Shown here: one piece after another, positions 1 to 7,046 of the stretch
Layout of the letters: each line of letters begins with the position of its first letter
How positions within the stretch are numbered: the stretch's first letter is position 1
Source: Chloroflexota bacterium
GTDB lineage: Bacteria > Chloroflexota > Anaerolineae > Promineifilales > Promineifilaceae
Assembly (NCBI GenBank): GCA_008501785.1
Contig: QQUD01000304.1
Coordinates: forward strand, 1 to 11,361
Direction of reading: 5' to 3'
Length of the DNA stretch: 11,361 bases
The notes under the pieces: generated by a model
Seen by the model: only the letters and a program-made list of their open reading frames with translations
Databases searched by the model: none
Told to the model about the DNA's origin: nothing
Program-made: the position numbers and the translations under genes

Positions 1-3000
1 AGATAAAATTGTTCCCGTTGTCTCCAGGGCTGACTCGGAATTAGGTCCGACCGATTTCATCGGATAATGCACACCCTCATCACACTTCTTTAGTAAACTT
101 TTTACCACTTCTTTGACTTTCACCTCTAACTCTTCCAGTTCCAATTTAATATCTTTTATTTTAATACGATATTCTCTTATTTTCTCATCTCGATTATCTT
201 TATCACTTATAAGTTTCTCTTTATTTTCTTCGAAAATTAATATATCATTTTTTTTGCTTTCCCATTTATTTAAAGAATCATCATAATTATTTAATATGGT
301 TGGTCGAGACCTTTCCCCTTTAATCGTTTCAATTACATAAGAAGATAATTCATCGTTATGCTTACGCTTTAGTTTATTAATATCTATGTTATTATATGAA
401 ATTAAATAACCTTGCCATTTATCTATACTCCGGCGAATGTTGTCCTCACTATATAGATGAACCCTTAATCCATAAGGCACTTTAATAGAGCTCACTTTAT
501 TATTCATCTTTCTATCTTTATCATTTTTCCTATCATCCAATTTGTTATCCCAATAGGAGATAGGGTTTGTTATACCTATACCAGATTCCCAACATGTTCC
601 TTTAAAATTATAATCTTTGTAAAATTTGACTTTGTCGTCACTGTATTTTTTTTGAAGTACCCAGTAATCAAGATCAACTTTCAAGTCACTTAAAACCGCT
701 TCTGCTTCTTCGATGTCTCCTCCAATACTTTCTATTTCACGATTAAGGTGACCAACATCCTTTAGTAAAGTAAGCTTTTTTTGGTATTCATGTTTTTTAG
801 CTTTTTTTGCTGCGATATCTTCTTCCAATTTTGCAAATGCCTGCAACCTCTCCCGTAAGTCTTTTTGCTCATCTGCAAGAGCCTCTAAGGTTATGTCATC
901 AAAATATACTTCTTTTGTAATTTTATTTACATCGAATTGAATTTTGTGTCTACGAATCTCTAACTTTTCCCAATTCCCTGCAAACTCTCCAATCCCAAAA
1001 CTACGAAGTAATGAAACACCATCTGGAATGGTACATTTCCCTTTCGCCAAATACCAACCTTTACGATTTGGGATAGGTTCGATCGAAGTAGTTCCTTCAA
1101 TTTCAATCCATTCTTTAGCTCGCCTGTCTTTCTTACCTTTATAAATAAATTTAAAGATGGAATTCCCTTGACCATCACTATTGTTGGGCTTCGACTTCTT
1201 TTGAAACGATTTAAATTCAAATGACTCGGTATATGTTCCTCTTTCTGCAACCGAAATCAGCTCATCATTTTCAAATTTTAAAACATCAATATTCTTTCCA
1301 GGAAGCTTACGGAGTAATTCAATTCCACTCGCATAGGCATCGCCATTAACAACACCATCGTTTCCATTTACTGAAATATCAGATGTTTTTTTGATTCCAT
1401 TTTCCTCGATGATATGCTCCATAGGCCAATACCCTATTAACCCAACTTCTTTTCCAGTCAGCCGATGGAATCTATTGTCTCTTATTTGTTCTTCTGTACG
1501 ACATATCCCCCAAATTCGCACATCTGAAATCTGTCCTTGGAAACCAATAGAATTTTTTTCTCCACCAATTTTAATTGTTTCAGACCTCTCCCTAAATCCA
1601 CGTCTGGATTCGTTTCTGGAACATAATTTGAGATTAACACCATCAAGGTATATTTGTAGAAATTCTGCTGCTCTGTCAACAACAAAGGCAACATGGTGCC
1701 AATTACCATCTGCCAAATTTTGTTGATTACTAGAATTCCAATAAAGTGACAATGTATTCTTTTCGGGATAGATAATTCTTCCGGAAATTGCTCGATCATC
1801 TAGAAATAGGTCGTGGTATTCAACATCATTTTTTTCAGAATCAGATGAAACATGTCTGGTTACTCTGTTTACAACAGATAGAAGTCCACCATCCCCGTCA
1901 GTAGATTTGAACCACAATTCATAAGTAACTTCATCAGCTCTCAATTTATCGAATGCAATGCTTATATTATCTGGTATCCGGGATTTAAATGTAATTCCAC
2001 GTCGTTTTTCAGATTGCAAGTTGACATTCAAGGCCTTGCCAGGTTGCCACTGCACATTATTTAGGCTGAAGGAACTATTATCCACCTTTGTAATGGTGTA
2101 GATGCCATTGTAATCGCACGAATCAATAATCTTAACCGAATCGCCTGTAGACAATCCGTGATTAAACGCTTTTACTTGTAAGGTGTTTTCTCCGGTAATT
2201 TGATACGCAGTGATCTTACCATTGTAAACAATATCTTGTTCATCATCATCTACAATTGATTTCCATTTGCCAATGGATGATTTATTGTAACGTATTTCAA
2301 AAGTATCCTCATCAACAGTTTTAACCGCAATATATTCACCACTAGCATCAGACATGTCAGATATTTGCACAGTTTGATAACCATTCATCTGATTACCTGA
2401 ATCAGGATCTATTTTTATAGTAACACTATTGTTTGCCCCTTTTTCAATCCTTTTAATGAGACCCTGATCAGGAAGGATTGTTGTACCAACAGGCATAATA
2501 TCATCTATTGTAGAAGGTGGCAGCAAGATTTGCCTGGAATCACTTTTCAAAATAGTAAAGTTCTCTGGTTCTTCACTAATTTGCGATAGGGTTCCATCAG
2601 CAGCAACACTAAAACTAAGTGCAACAGTATTATCTTCATTCGTAGGAATAACAACCATGACCTTAACAGCTTCTCGAATCAACTGTGGGCCTGAATCAGT
2701 TTCTCGCTCTTTTTGAATGTCGTATTTTGTAGCTGCAATCCCATTTCTAAAATTAACAGGGGACTTGATATCTAGCTTACGCTTGATAATTCCAGGAATA
2801 TTACGGGGTTGAGGATCAAGAGCAAGATAGTCATTGACTGCGAATAGACCTTCATCTGATGCTCTTAGAGTCATTAACTCTATTTTTTTGCTAGCTTTGT
2901 TATAAGCAAAAATATGCCATCGGTATTTATCATGTTCATAAGTTGGGAGCAGCACAACAGAAAAACAGCCCTTCTGCAATCTATTGATTAACCGCAACTC

Positions 3001-3543
3001 TGTCGTTGGTTCATAAAAATATTCCCCATTCATATTTTTGAAATCGAGCGAATCAAGATCTGGATTAGCCTGGCTGGGCTGATATTTCTGTTCACTCCGT
3101 TTAAAACGGACCTGAAACTTAGGAACAAGCGTATTGGCCATTCCATCTAAAACAAAACGGTCTACAAGAAGCATTGACTTTCTCGATTGTCTAAATACAT
3201 AAATATATCCTAACCCTGACACCAATTGGACAGGCGCACAGGCGGATCTTTTTTCATCTTTCTTATAAATTGAACGAATCAAATCAGCAAATTCTTCTTT
3301 TTCTTTATGGCGTACCGATTCATCGTCATCTTCTTCATGAGGAATTTCCAGTTTTTTCCACTGTTCCCATCCCGAAGGATTTTCTTGTCCGTGGATAAGA
3401 TAACTATCCTCAAAACCATCTTGTTTGACGGTATACCATATATCCCCCTCGATGTTTGTTCCAAAAACCACAACTTTGCCTTCATGAGAAATGCAATTAA
3501 TATACTTTAAGCTTCCAGTTTCTTGGCTTCTTCCTAATAACAC
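1..3543 (-). CDS. Giant modular LamG / beta-gamma-crystallin / coiled-coil protein (3' end beyond window)
   Basis: This frame is open from the GTG at 3543 to the left edge, giving 1181 residues with no stop. The GTG is preceded by TGGAGG six bases upstream, and an in-frame TGA lies near 3627. Visible modules are: residues 1-205, beta-rich and blade-like (GDIWYTV...GWEQWKKL; GYIYVFRQS...LLVDRFVL); two related beta modules at about 392-420 and 450-496; a LamG/concanavalin-type domain at about 510-740 with YELWFKS, DGNWHHVAFVVD (612-623), LDGV, GQISDVRIW, GYWPMEH and a closing VNGNDGVVNGDA; a charged coiled coil at about 885-970; a beta-gamma-crystallin domain at about 970-1040 (VKFYKDYNFKGTCW, then NNKVSSIKVP at 1014-1023); and a second coiled coil at about 1083-1153. 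No signal peptide or membrane segment is seen. LamG folds usually bind sugars or proteins and crystallin domains bind Ca2+. The role here is unknown; an adhesin, toxin-like or structural protein is conceivable. The gene is visibly AT-rich. Confidence 0.88.
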   Translation of the reverse strand, partial: MLLGRSQETGSLKYINCISHEGKVVVFGTNIEGDIWYTVKQDGFEDSYLIHGQENPSGWEQWKKLEIPHEEDDDESVRHKEKEEFADLIRSIYKKDEKRSACAPVQLVSGLGYIYVFRQSRKSMLLVDRFVLDGMANTLVPKFQVRFKRSEQKYQPSQANPDLDSLDFKNMNGEYFYEPTTELRLINRLQKGCFSVVLLPTYEHDKYRWHIFAYNKASKKIELMTLRASDEGLFAVNDYLALDPQPRNIPGIIKRKLDIKSPVNFRNGIAATKYDIQKERETDSGPQLIREAVKVMVVIPTNEDNTVALSFSVAADGTLSQISEEPENFTILKSDSRQILLPPSTIDDIMPVGTTILPDQGLIKRIEKGANNSVTIKIDPDSGNQMNGYQTVQISDMSDASGEYIAVKTVDEDTFEIRYNKSSIGKWKSIVDDDEQDIVYNGKITAYQITGENTLQVKAFNHGLSTGDSVKIIDSCDYNGIYTITKVDNSSFSLNNVQWQPGKALNVNLQSEKRRGITFKSRIPDNISIAFDKLRADEVTYELWFKSTDGDGGLLSVVNRVTRHVSSDSEKNDVEYHDLFLDDRAISGRIIYPEKNTLSLYWNSSNQQNLADGNWHHVAFVVDRAAEFLQIYLDGVNLKLCSRNESRRGFRERSETIKIGGEKNSIGFQGQISDVRIWGICRTEEQIRDNRFHRLTGKEVGLIGYWPMEHIIEENGIKKTSDISVNGNDGVVNGDAYASGIELLRKLPGKNIDVLKFENDELISVAERGTYTESFEFKSFQKKSKPNNSDGQGNSIFKFIYKGKKDRRAKEWIEIEGTTSIEPIPNRKGWYLAKGKCTIPDGVSLLRSFGIGEFAGNWEKLEIRRHKIQFDVNKITKEVYFDDITLEALADEQKDLRERLQAFAKLEEDIAAKKAKKHEYQKKLTLLKDVGHLNREIESIGGDIEEAEAVLSDLKVDLDYWVLQKKYSDDKVKFYKDYNFKGTCWESGIGITNPISYWDNKLDDRKNDKDRKMNNKVSSIKVPYGLRVHLYSEDNIRRSIDKWQGYLISYNNIDINKLKRKHNDELSSYVIETIKGERSRPTILNNYDDSLNKWESKKNDILIFEENKEKLISDKDNRDEKIREYRIKIKDIKLELEELEVKVKEVVKSLLKKCDEGVHYPMKSVGPNSESALETTGTILS

Positions 3544-3549
3544 GAGATT

Positions 3550-3554
3550 CCTCC
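3550..3554 (-). promoter_or_regulatory. Ribosome binding site deciding the GTG start of the giant gene
   Basis: On the minus strand GGAGG lies six bases before GTG 3543. A nearby ATG overlapping this site is in another frame that stops after about 18 codons, so the GTG is the sensible start. Confidence 0.7.
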
Positions 3555-3606
3555 ATTTATTTATAGGACAAGACCAGGAAAACGGTGTTAATGTTTTAGA
3601 AAATTT

Positions 3607-3726
3607 TAGCCTTAAACAAGTTATTCATTGGTGGGGTATTGGGTGGTTCAGAATCACTTTTTACAGCGCAAGTTTTCCTCCGAAACCAAAATTCAACCGT
3701 TCATCTAGCCTTAAACGCAATTCATT
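3607..3726. repeat. Composite direct repeat pair upstream of the SARP gene
   Basis: TAGCCTTAAAC occurs at 3607-3617 and again at 3706-3716, exactly 99 bp apart. Each copy is followed by ATTCATT, after five bases in the first copy (3623-3629) and three in the second (3720-3726). SARP-family regulators are known to bind short direct repeats near promoters, but their repeats are usually closer together. The repeat could be an operator pair or the trace of a small duplication. Confidence 0.5.
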
Positions 3727-3856
3727 ACACTTTAGCAAAACAGCGTCAGGAAACTGTTATTCTGCCGTTATTCAAACCAAAGAAAGTAGTCGAACTAGTA
3801 GAATTGTGCTTATAATTATGCCAGTGACAGTAGTGGTATTGTGTCCTTGTAATGTC

Positions 3857-3873
3857 AATCAAAAATATTGATT
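3857..3873. repeat. Short perfect inverted repeat in the divergent region
   Basis: AATCAA (3857-3862) and TTGATT (3868-3873) form a perfect 6 bp inverted repeat with a five-base AT spacer, 62 bp before the SARP start. It could be an operator for a dimeric repressor. AT-rich sequence also makes chance matches common, so the call is weak. Confidence 0.25.
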
Positions 3874-3920
3874 TAATTCAACTTTGAAGGAATTGGGAAT
3901 GACATCATTTGGGTTGCAAA

Positions 3921-3927
3921 AAGGAGG
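3921..3927 (+). promoter_or_regulatory. Ribosome binding site deciding the SARP start
   Basis: AAGGAGG ends two bases before ATG 3930 but eight bases before the in-frame GTG 3936. Only the GTG has a workable spacing, so I prefer it over ATG 3930 and over TTG 3909, which lies upstream of this site. Confidence 0.65.
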
Positions 3928-3935
3928 GGATGGTA

Positions 3936-4727
3936 GTGAACCGCTTAGAAGTATCACTCTTAGGGTCGTTTCAGATCACAATTAATGAGCAGCTATTAAC
4001 AAATTTTGAGTCTGACAAGGCGCGCGCTTTGCTGGCTTATCTTGTTATTGAAGCCAACCACTCTCACCGACGAGAAGCTCTCGCTGCTTTGCTTTGGTCC
4101 AATAAACCCACATCTGCCGCCCGTAACAATTTGCGCCAAACATTATATCGTTTAAGAAAAACAATTTGCGATTACGAAAAAATCTCTCCATACTTCATAA
4201 TAACACCCAAAGAAATTCAATTTACTCACAACAACAATACCTGGGTAGATGTCCATATCTTTAACCGATCTATCCAAGTATATAAAACTGAACTGCCAGA
4301 AATAACGCCACAAAGTGCAGATTTGCTCATTCAAGCAGTTGGTCTCTATCGGAGCAACTTGCTCTCCGGTTTTACTTTAGCAAATTGTCCAGAATTCGAA
4401 TGGTGGTTAATGGCTAAACGAGAAAGATATCATCGACTCGCACTAGAGAGTTTGCAACACCTTACACACTATTTTATCTGCCGTGAAGATTATGATCGGG
4501 CGATTCACTATGCACAGCACCAAATTGAAAGGGAGCCATGGTTTGAACCAGCTCATCGCAGCAAAATGCTGGCATTGGCTCTCGTAGGGCAAACAGCAGA
4601 TGCTTTGTACCAATTTGAACAGTGCCAACAAATCCTTTTGCAGGTATTGGACATTCAGCCTGCACTGCAAACACGAAGGTTGGCTGAAAAAATACGTCAG
4701 GGCAGTTTCTTGGGAGTGGTTGATTAA
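3936..4727 (+). CDS. Stand-alone SARP/BTAD-family transcriptional regulator
   Basis: From GTG 3936 the product has 263 residues. Residues 1-95 form the OmpR-like winged-helix part (MNRLEVSLLGSFQITI, then FESDKARALLAYLVIEA, then RREALAALLW and ARNNLRQTLYRLRK), with the very typical SARP opening 'LLG.F.....G'. Residues from about 100 to 250 form the bacterial transcriptional activation domain, a helical TPR-like bundle (VDVHIFNRSI, FEWWLMAKRERYHRLALESL, AIHYAQHQIEREPWFEPAHR, ALYQFEQCQQIL). In many bacteria this pair continues into an AAA/NB-ARC ATPase and TPRs; here the protein stops soon after BTAD, so it is the short activator form. It is divergent from the giant LamG gene, the natural candidate target. 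The fold is well supported; the target is inference. Confidence 0.88.
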   Translation: MNRLEVSLLGSFQITINEQLLTNFESDKARALLAYLVIEANHSHRREALAALLWSNKPTSAARNNLRQTLYRLRKTICDYEKISPYFIITPKEIQFTHNNNTWVDVHIFNRSIQVYKTELPEITPQSADLLIQAVGLYRSNLLSGFTLANCPEFEWWLMAKRERYHRLALESLQHLTHYFICREDYDRAIHYAQHQIEREPWFEPAHRSKMLALALVGQTADALYQFEQCQQILLQVLDIQPALQTRRLAEKIRQGSFLGVVD

Positions 4728-4812
4728 GCGATCAGCACATATTATTGCGCGTGCGGATCGTTACAGTCACAAAACAGTATCCTAGCACCATTTCATCACG
4801 CCTCTTTCACGG

Positions 4813-5018
4813 GTGAGTTTAAGTGCTTTGCTAGAACCACTTGCGGAACAAAACAGAACGTATATCCTGAATCGTTCAGCATATGAGCCAAGTTTATCCA
4901 ATAAAAATTCCGCGAAATCCTGGAGATAAGTCAAAATCCAACGTCATTGGTGCAGTTGCATCCTGATTCGTATACGGTCATTAAACAAATCGAGGATGAA
5001 AACGGCCGTTTTAAATAA
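4813..5018 (+). pseudogene. Probable small gene broken by a one-base loss in an A-run
   Basis: Two adjacent frames each read like protein. Frame one from GTG 4813 gives LSALLEPLAEQNRTYILNR followed by SAYEPSLSNK. The next frame from 4908 gives FREILEISQNPTSLVQLHP and DSYTVIKQIEDENGRFK, then TAA at 5016-5018. They join exactly at the run of five A (4903-4907): one extra A would fuse them into about 68 residues ending at this stop. No ribosome binding site is evident before GTG 4813, so the true start may differ. I do not recognise the family. It could be a decayed gene, a phase-variable gene or a sequencing error in the homopolymer. The left frame alone would end at a TAA near 4926. Confidence 0.5.
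4999..5012. repeat. Perfect 14 bp palindrome with ACGGCCGT core
   Basis: AAAACGGCCGTTTT is self-complementary over 14 bases and overlaps the last codons of the broken small gene. It is the most extended of seven ACGGCCGT sites in this window. It sits between convergent transcription units, but without a loop it is not a standard terminator. Confidence 0.6.
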
Positions 5019-5029
5019 CTCCGAGAACT

Positions 5030-5485
5030 TTATTCCGTCTCTTCAGGATCAATAATAATCGTTGGCCGCGAACCTTGCCTTGCGTTCATCGGGCTAAAAC
5101 CCCCGACCCGAATCTGACCCTTCTCAAGAATCCGTTGAAATTGCCGCCAAACAACACCGCGCAGCAGTTTGCGCGTCTGTGGAATCAACAGCAAAAAACC
5201 GAATGCATCCGTCAACACACCGGGGGTCATCAAAACGGCACCTGCCACCAAAATCATGGCACCTTCAAGCAATGCACTCCCTGGCACTTGTCCATTTTGC
5301 ACCTCATGCTGTGCCCGTCTCCAAACCTGTACCCCCTGTTGCCGAGTCAAATACGCCCCCACAATCCCCGTAACCACAATCAGCCCAACCGTAGGCAACG
5401 TACCAATCCATCGTCCCATCTGAATGAGCAACAGCAATTCAACAGCGGGCACAACAATAAATAACAATAATAATCGGGATAACAT
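5030..5485 (-). CDS. fxsA: FxsA family membrane protein
   Basis: The product has 151 residues, close to the usual FxsA length. It opens with hydrophobic segments (residues about 3-22 and 30-47), followed by the family-typical arginine/glutamine-rich loop (YLTRQQGVQVWRRAQHE), a third hydrophobic stretch (about 72-88) and the diagnostic TPGVLTDAFGFLLLIPQTR (87-105). The C-terminus is polar and presumably cytoplasmic. ATG 5485 has GGAG eight bases upstream. FxsA is an inner-membrane protein; in E. coli, overproduction relieves F-plasmid exclusion of phage T7, and its normal role is not settled. It lies 228 bp downstream of the channel gene on the same strand, with a palindromic element between them. 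Confidence 0.93.
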   Translation of the reverse strand: MLSRLLLLFIVVPAVELLLLIQMGRWIGTLPTVGLIVVTGIVGAYLTRQQGVQVWRRAQHEVQNGQVPGSALLEGAMILVAGAVLMTPGVLTDAFGFLLLIPQTRKLLRGVVWRQFQRILEKGQIRVGGFSPMNARQGSRPTIIIDPEETE

Positions 5486-5713
5486 TAGAAAATCTCCAAA
5501 AGTAAGCGTTCAGTTCCATTGCTTGCCTTATTCTCCTCGTTCCACGCTCTGCGTGGAATGCGTTGTTATCAGACGCTCTGCGTCGAGAACGCAGAGCGTT
5601 CAGGCAAGCATTCCCACGTAGAACGTGGGAACGAGCGGTGTGACTAAACAGTTACCCACAAAATAAAGAATTTTGGGCTCCAAAATTGAGCCGACAATAA
5701 TGATGGCCTTTCA
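5486..5713. other. Spacer between the K+ channel and fxsA
   Basis: This 228 bp same-strand spacer is dominated by the nested palindrome at 5536-5635. The remainder (5486-5535 and 5636-5713) shows no gene. The fxsA ribosome binding site lies at its left end. Confidence 0.6.
5536..5635. repeat. Nested palindromic (REP/MITE-like) element, 100 bp
   Basis: Three hairpins are nested in one element. The left one is TTCCACGC-TCT-GCGTGGAA (5540-5558). The middle is ACGCTCTGCGT-CGAGA-ACGCAGAGCGT (5573-5599), a perfect 11 bp stem. The right one is TTCCCACGT-AGA-ACGTGGGAA (5611-5631). The outer ends are also inverted: CTCGTTCC at 5536-5543 matches GGAACGAG at 5628-5635. The left half differs from the right by one missing C and a few substitutions. 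Similar 'TTCCCACGC...GCGTGGGAA' intergenic repeats are, to my knowledge, common in several unrelated bacterial genomes. It may be a non-autonomous mobile repeat, or may stabilise or terminate the channel transcript. Confidence 0.75.
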
Positions 5714-6850
5714 CTAAAGGTTATTGCCAATAACAATTAGGACATCATCGGCCTGTATCACCTCTGCTGGTGCTGGCATGTGCATAAATTCACCTTTGCG
5801 GCGAATGGCGATGACCAGTTGCGACAATTGGGTGCGACATTCATCTACTGTCCAGCCGACAATATGGGGAAAGTCGCGCACATGCACATCGCCAAACCGG
5901 AGGCTTTGATTTTGCTGAAATAGCATATCGTCCCAAAATTCGGCCGCATCATGGTCCAGCATATTTGAAGCGAGCGTGAAGCCCCCCATAATATTGGGTG
6001 ACACAACCCGATCTGCCCCAGCCAAATAGAGCGTATGCATATTCGTTTCATCATGAGCACTGCCAACAATGCGCAGTTTGGGATTATTAAGTCGTTTGGC
6101 CATATCTCGGGCACTTAGAATAATCGTGGTGTTGTCTCGATCATCATCCATCGCCGCTACCACGCCATAGGCACGATGCACACCAGCGATGCGAAGCTGC
6201 TGTTCTTCGGTTGGGTCTTCAAGCATGTAAAGAACCCCTGTATCTCTTGACAGTTCATCAAGGCTCATGCGCTCCTCGATGCTCCAATCCACCTCATCCA
6301 AGCTATTGTAGTGGCGCATTCTTTTGTCAAGATAGGAGTCATGCAGCCAAAGCATCGCTTGCTTCAGCTTTGCTTCATCTGGCTCAATGATCACAAATGG
6401 AAATTGGCGGCGCCTAAATTCACCTGCCGCCCGATTGCCAATAATGCTGCCCCCGCAAACAATAATGTGATTGGATAGTTTTGATATTTTGTTCATACGT
6501 TGTTCAAATACTCTTTTTTCGCGATTTTGTTGCTGCGTTTCAAAAATAACGGCCGCTGCACTAGAAATGGCGTACCCGGCCAATCCAATGGCGAAGAGGG
6601 TGAAGAAGATGGCAAAAATACGGCCGTTTTGCGATTGCGGCGACAAATCCCCATACCCCACTGTCGTAATCGTAATGATGGTAGCATAAAGCGAATCAAA
6701 TAATGACCAATCTTCCAGAATTGAGTAGACAACCGTGCCAACCACAATTAGGAGTAAAAATGGAAATAGCAAAGGAAGTAAGCTGGAACGATGTAATTGT
6801 TTCACTTCGCCCAGAACAGAACTAATTGAGGCAACAATCCAAGTTAACAT
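5714..6850 (-). CDS. Two-TM potassium channel with RCK (TrkA-N/TrkA-C) domain
   Basis: This 378-residue protein has TM1 at about 24-44, a pore helix and selectivity filter TVGYGD (63-68), and TM2 at about 77-103, then a cytoplasmic linker and an RCK module from about 127. The layout is that of MthK/Kch-type ligand-gated K+ channels. The nucleotide-binding-fold start reads HIIVCGGSIIGN (128-139), where the central glycine of the usual GxGxxG is replaced by serine (S135). Between IIEPDE (154-159) and EDPTEEQQLRIAGV (211-224), about 35-40 extra residues are inserted relative to typical RCK domains. MDDDRDN (234-240) and GADRVVSPN (278-286) are standard RCK elements. A TrkA-C-like domain fills about 312-378 (WTVDECRTQL, DDVLIVIGN). 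ATG 6850 lacks a strong Shine-Dalgarno sequence. fxsA follows on the same strand. Confidence 0.93.
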   Translation of the reverse strand: MLTWIVASISSVLGEVKQLHRSSLLPLLFPFLLLIVVGTVVYSILEDWSLFDSLYATIITITTVGYGDLSPQSQNGRIFAIFFTLFAIGLAGYAISSAAAVIFETQQQNREKRVFEQRMNKISKLSNHIIVCGGSIIGNRAAGEFRRRQFPFVIIEPDEAKLKQAMLWLHDSYLDKRMRHYNSLDEVDWSIEERMSLDELSRDTGVLYMLEDPTEEQQLRIAGVHRAYGVVAAMDDDRDNTTIILSARDMAKRLNNPKLRIVGSAHDETNMHTLYLAGADRVVSPNIMGGFTLASNMLDHDAAEFWDDMLFQQNQSLRFGDVHVRDFPHIVGWTVDECRTQLSQLVIAIRRKGEFMHMPAPAEVIQADDVLIVIGNNL

Positions 6851-6887
6851 CTTTTGAGTTTAGCATAGATTTTGATTCGATTTAATT

Positions 6888-6921
6888 TTTCTGAAAAGCA
6901 GTTTCCGGGGAAATTCAGAAA
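6888..6921. repeat. Inverted repeat upstream of the channel gene
   Basis: TTTCTGAA (6888-6895) is perfectly inverted by TTCAGAAA (6914-6921), and the middle contains TTTC-CGGG-GAAA. It lies about 40 bp before the channel start and could be an operator or a 5' UTR hairpin. The sequence alone does not separate these. Confidence 0.35.
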
Positions 6922-7016
6922 TTTAATCTAACATTGTTTCGTTTCAAAATTAGTGGGACAGGTAAGGGCCTAAAAATAAGAGAGGGTTTATAATCGGTTT
7001 GAAAAAAATCAAGTGT

Positions 7017-7046
7017 TTGACTTCAAATAGTCCCATAAGATTTAAC
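7017..7046 (+). promoter_or_regulatory. Candidate promoter of the EamA gene
   Basis: TTGACT (7017-7022) and TTTAAC (7041-7046) are separated by 18 bp, matching the sigma-70 consensus at 5/6 and 4/6 positions, and lie just upstream of the start at 7068. This is a motif match only. Confidence 0.3.

Larger units (their letters stand above)
3544..3935. promoter_or_regulatory. Divergent intergenic region between the giant gene and the SARP regulator
   Basis: These 392 bp separate two divergently transcribed genes and must hold both promoters. I find no convincing coding sequence. A 126-codon plus-strand ORF reaching into the giant gene has no ribosome binding site and low-complexity content. The region holds a composite direct repeat (3607-3629 and 3706-3726) and a perfect 6 bp inverted repeat AATCAA-N5-TTGATT (3857-3873). 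TATAAT occurs at 3811-3816 on the plus strand and TTGACA on the minus strand (3858-3853), but neither has a good partner hexamer at normal spacing, so I do not place a promoter. Confidence 0.6.
4728..5029. other. Region between the SARP gene and fxsA
   Basis: This 302 bp stretch lies between convergent genes. It contains the probable broken small gene at 4813-5018 and ends with a perfect 14 bp palindrome, AAAACGGCCGTTTT (4999-5012). The palindrome has no loop or U-tract of ordinary terminator form, so I do not call a terminator. I see nothing else in 4728-4812. Confidence 0.5.

Noticed and set aside
960..1799. Minus-strand ORFs of 96 and 105 codons within the left region
   Set aside because: They are in a different frame from the long open frame that carries the LamG and crystallin motifs, and are shadows of it.
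3491..3871. 126-codon plus-strand ORF in the divergent region
   Set aside because: It overlaps the 5' end of the giant gene, has no ribosome binding site, and its composition does not look like a folded protein. It spans the repeat-bearing promoter region.
4999..5012. AAAACGGCCGTTTT as an intrinsic terminator between convergent units
   Set aside because: The palindrome has no loop and no following U-tract. It fits the genome-type octamer motif better than a terminator.
5075..5464. Plus-strand ORF of 129 codons opposite fxsA
   Set aside because: It is the antisense shadow of fxsA; its translation is rich in P, N, H and Q with no domain.
6989..6994. Perfect TATAAT as a promoter -10 for the EamA gene
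   Set aside because: No acceptable -35 hexamer exists 16-18 bp upstream (the sequence there is GGGCCT-like).
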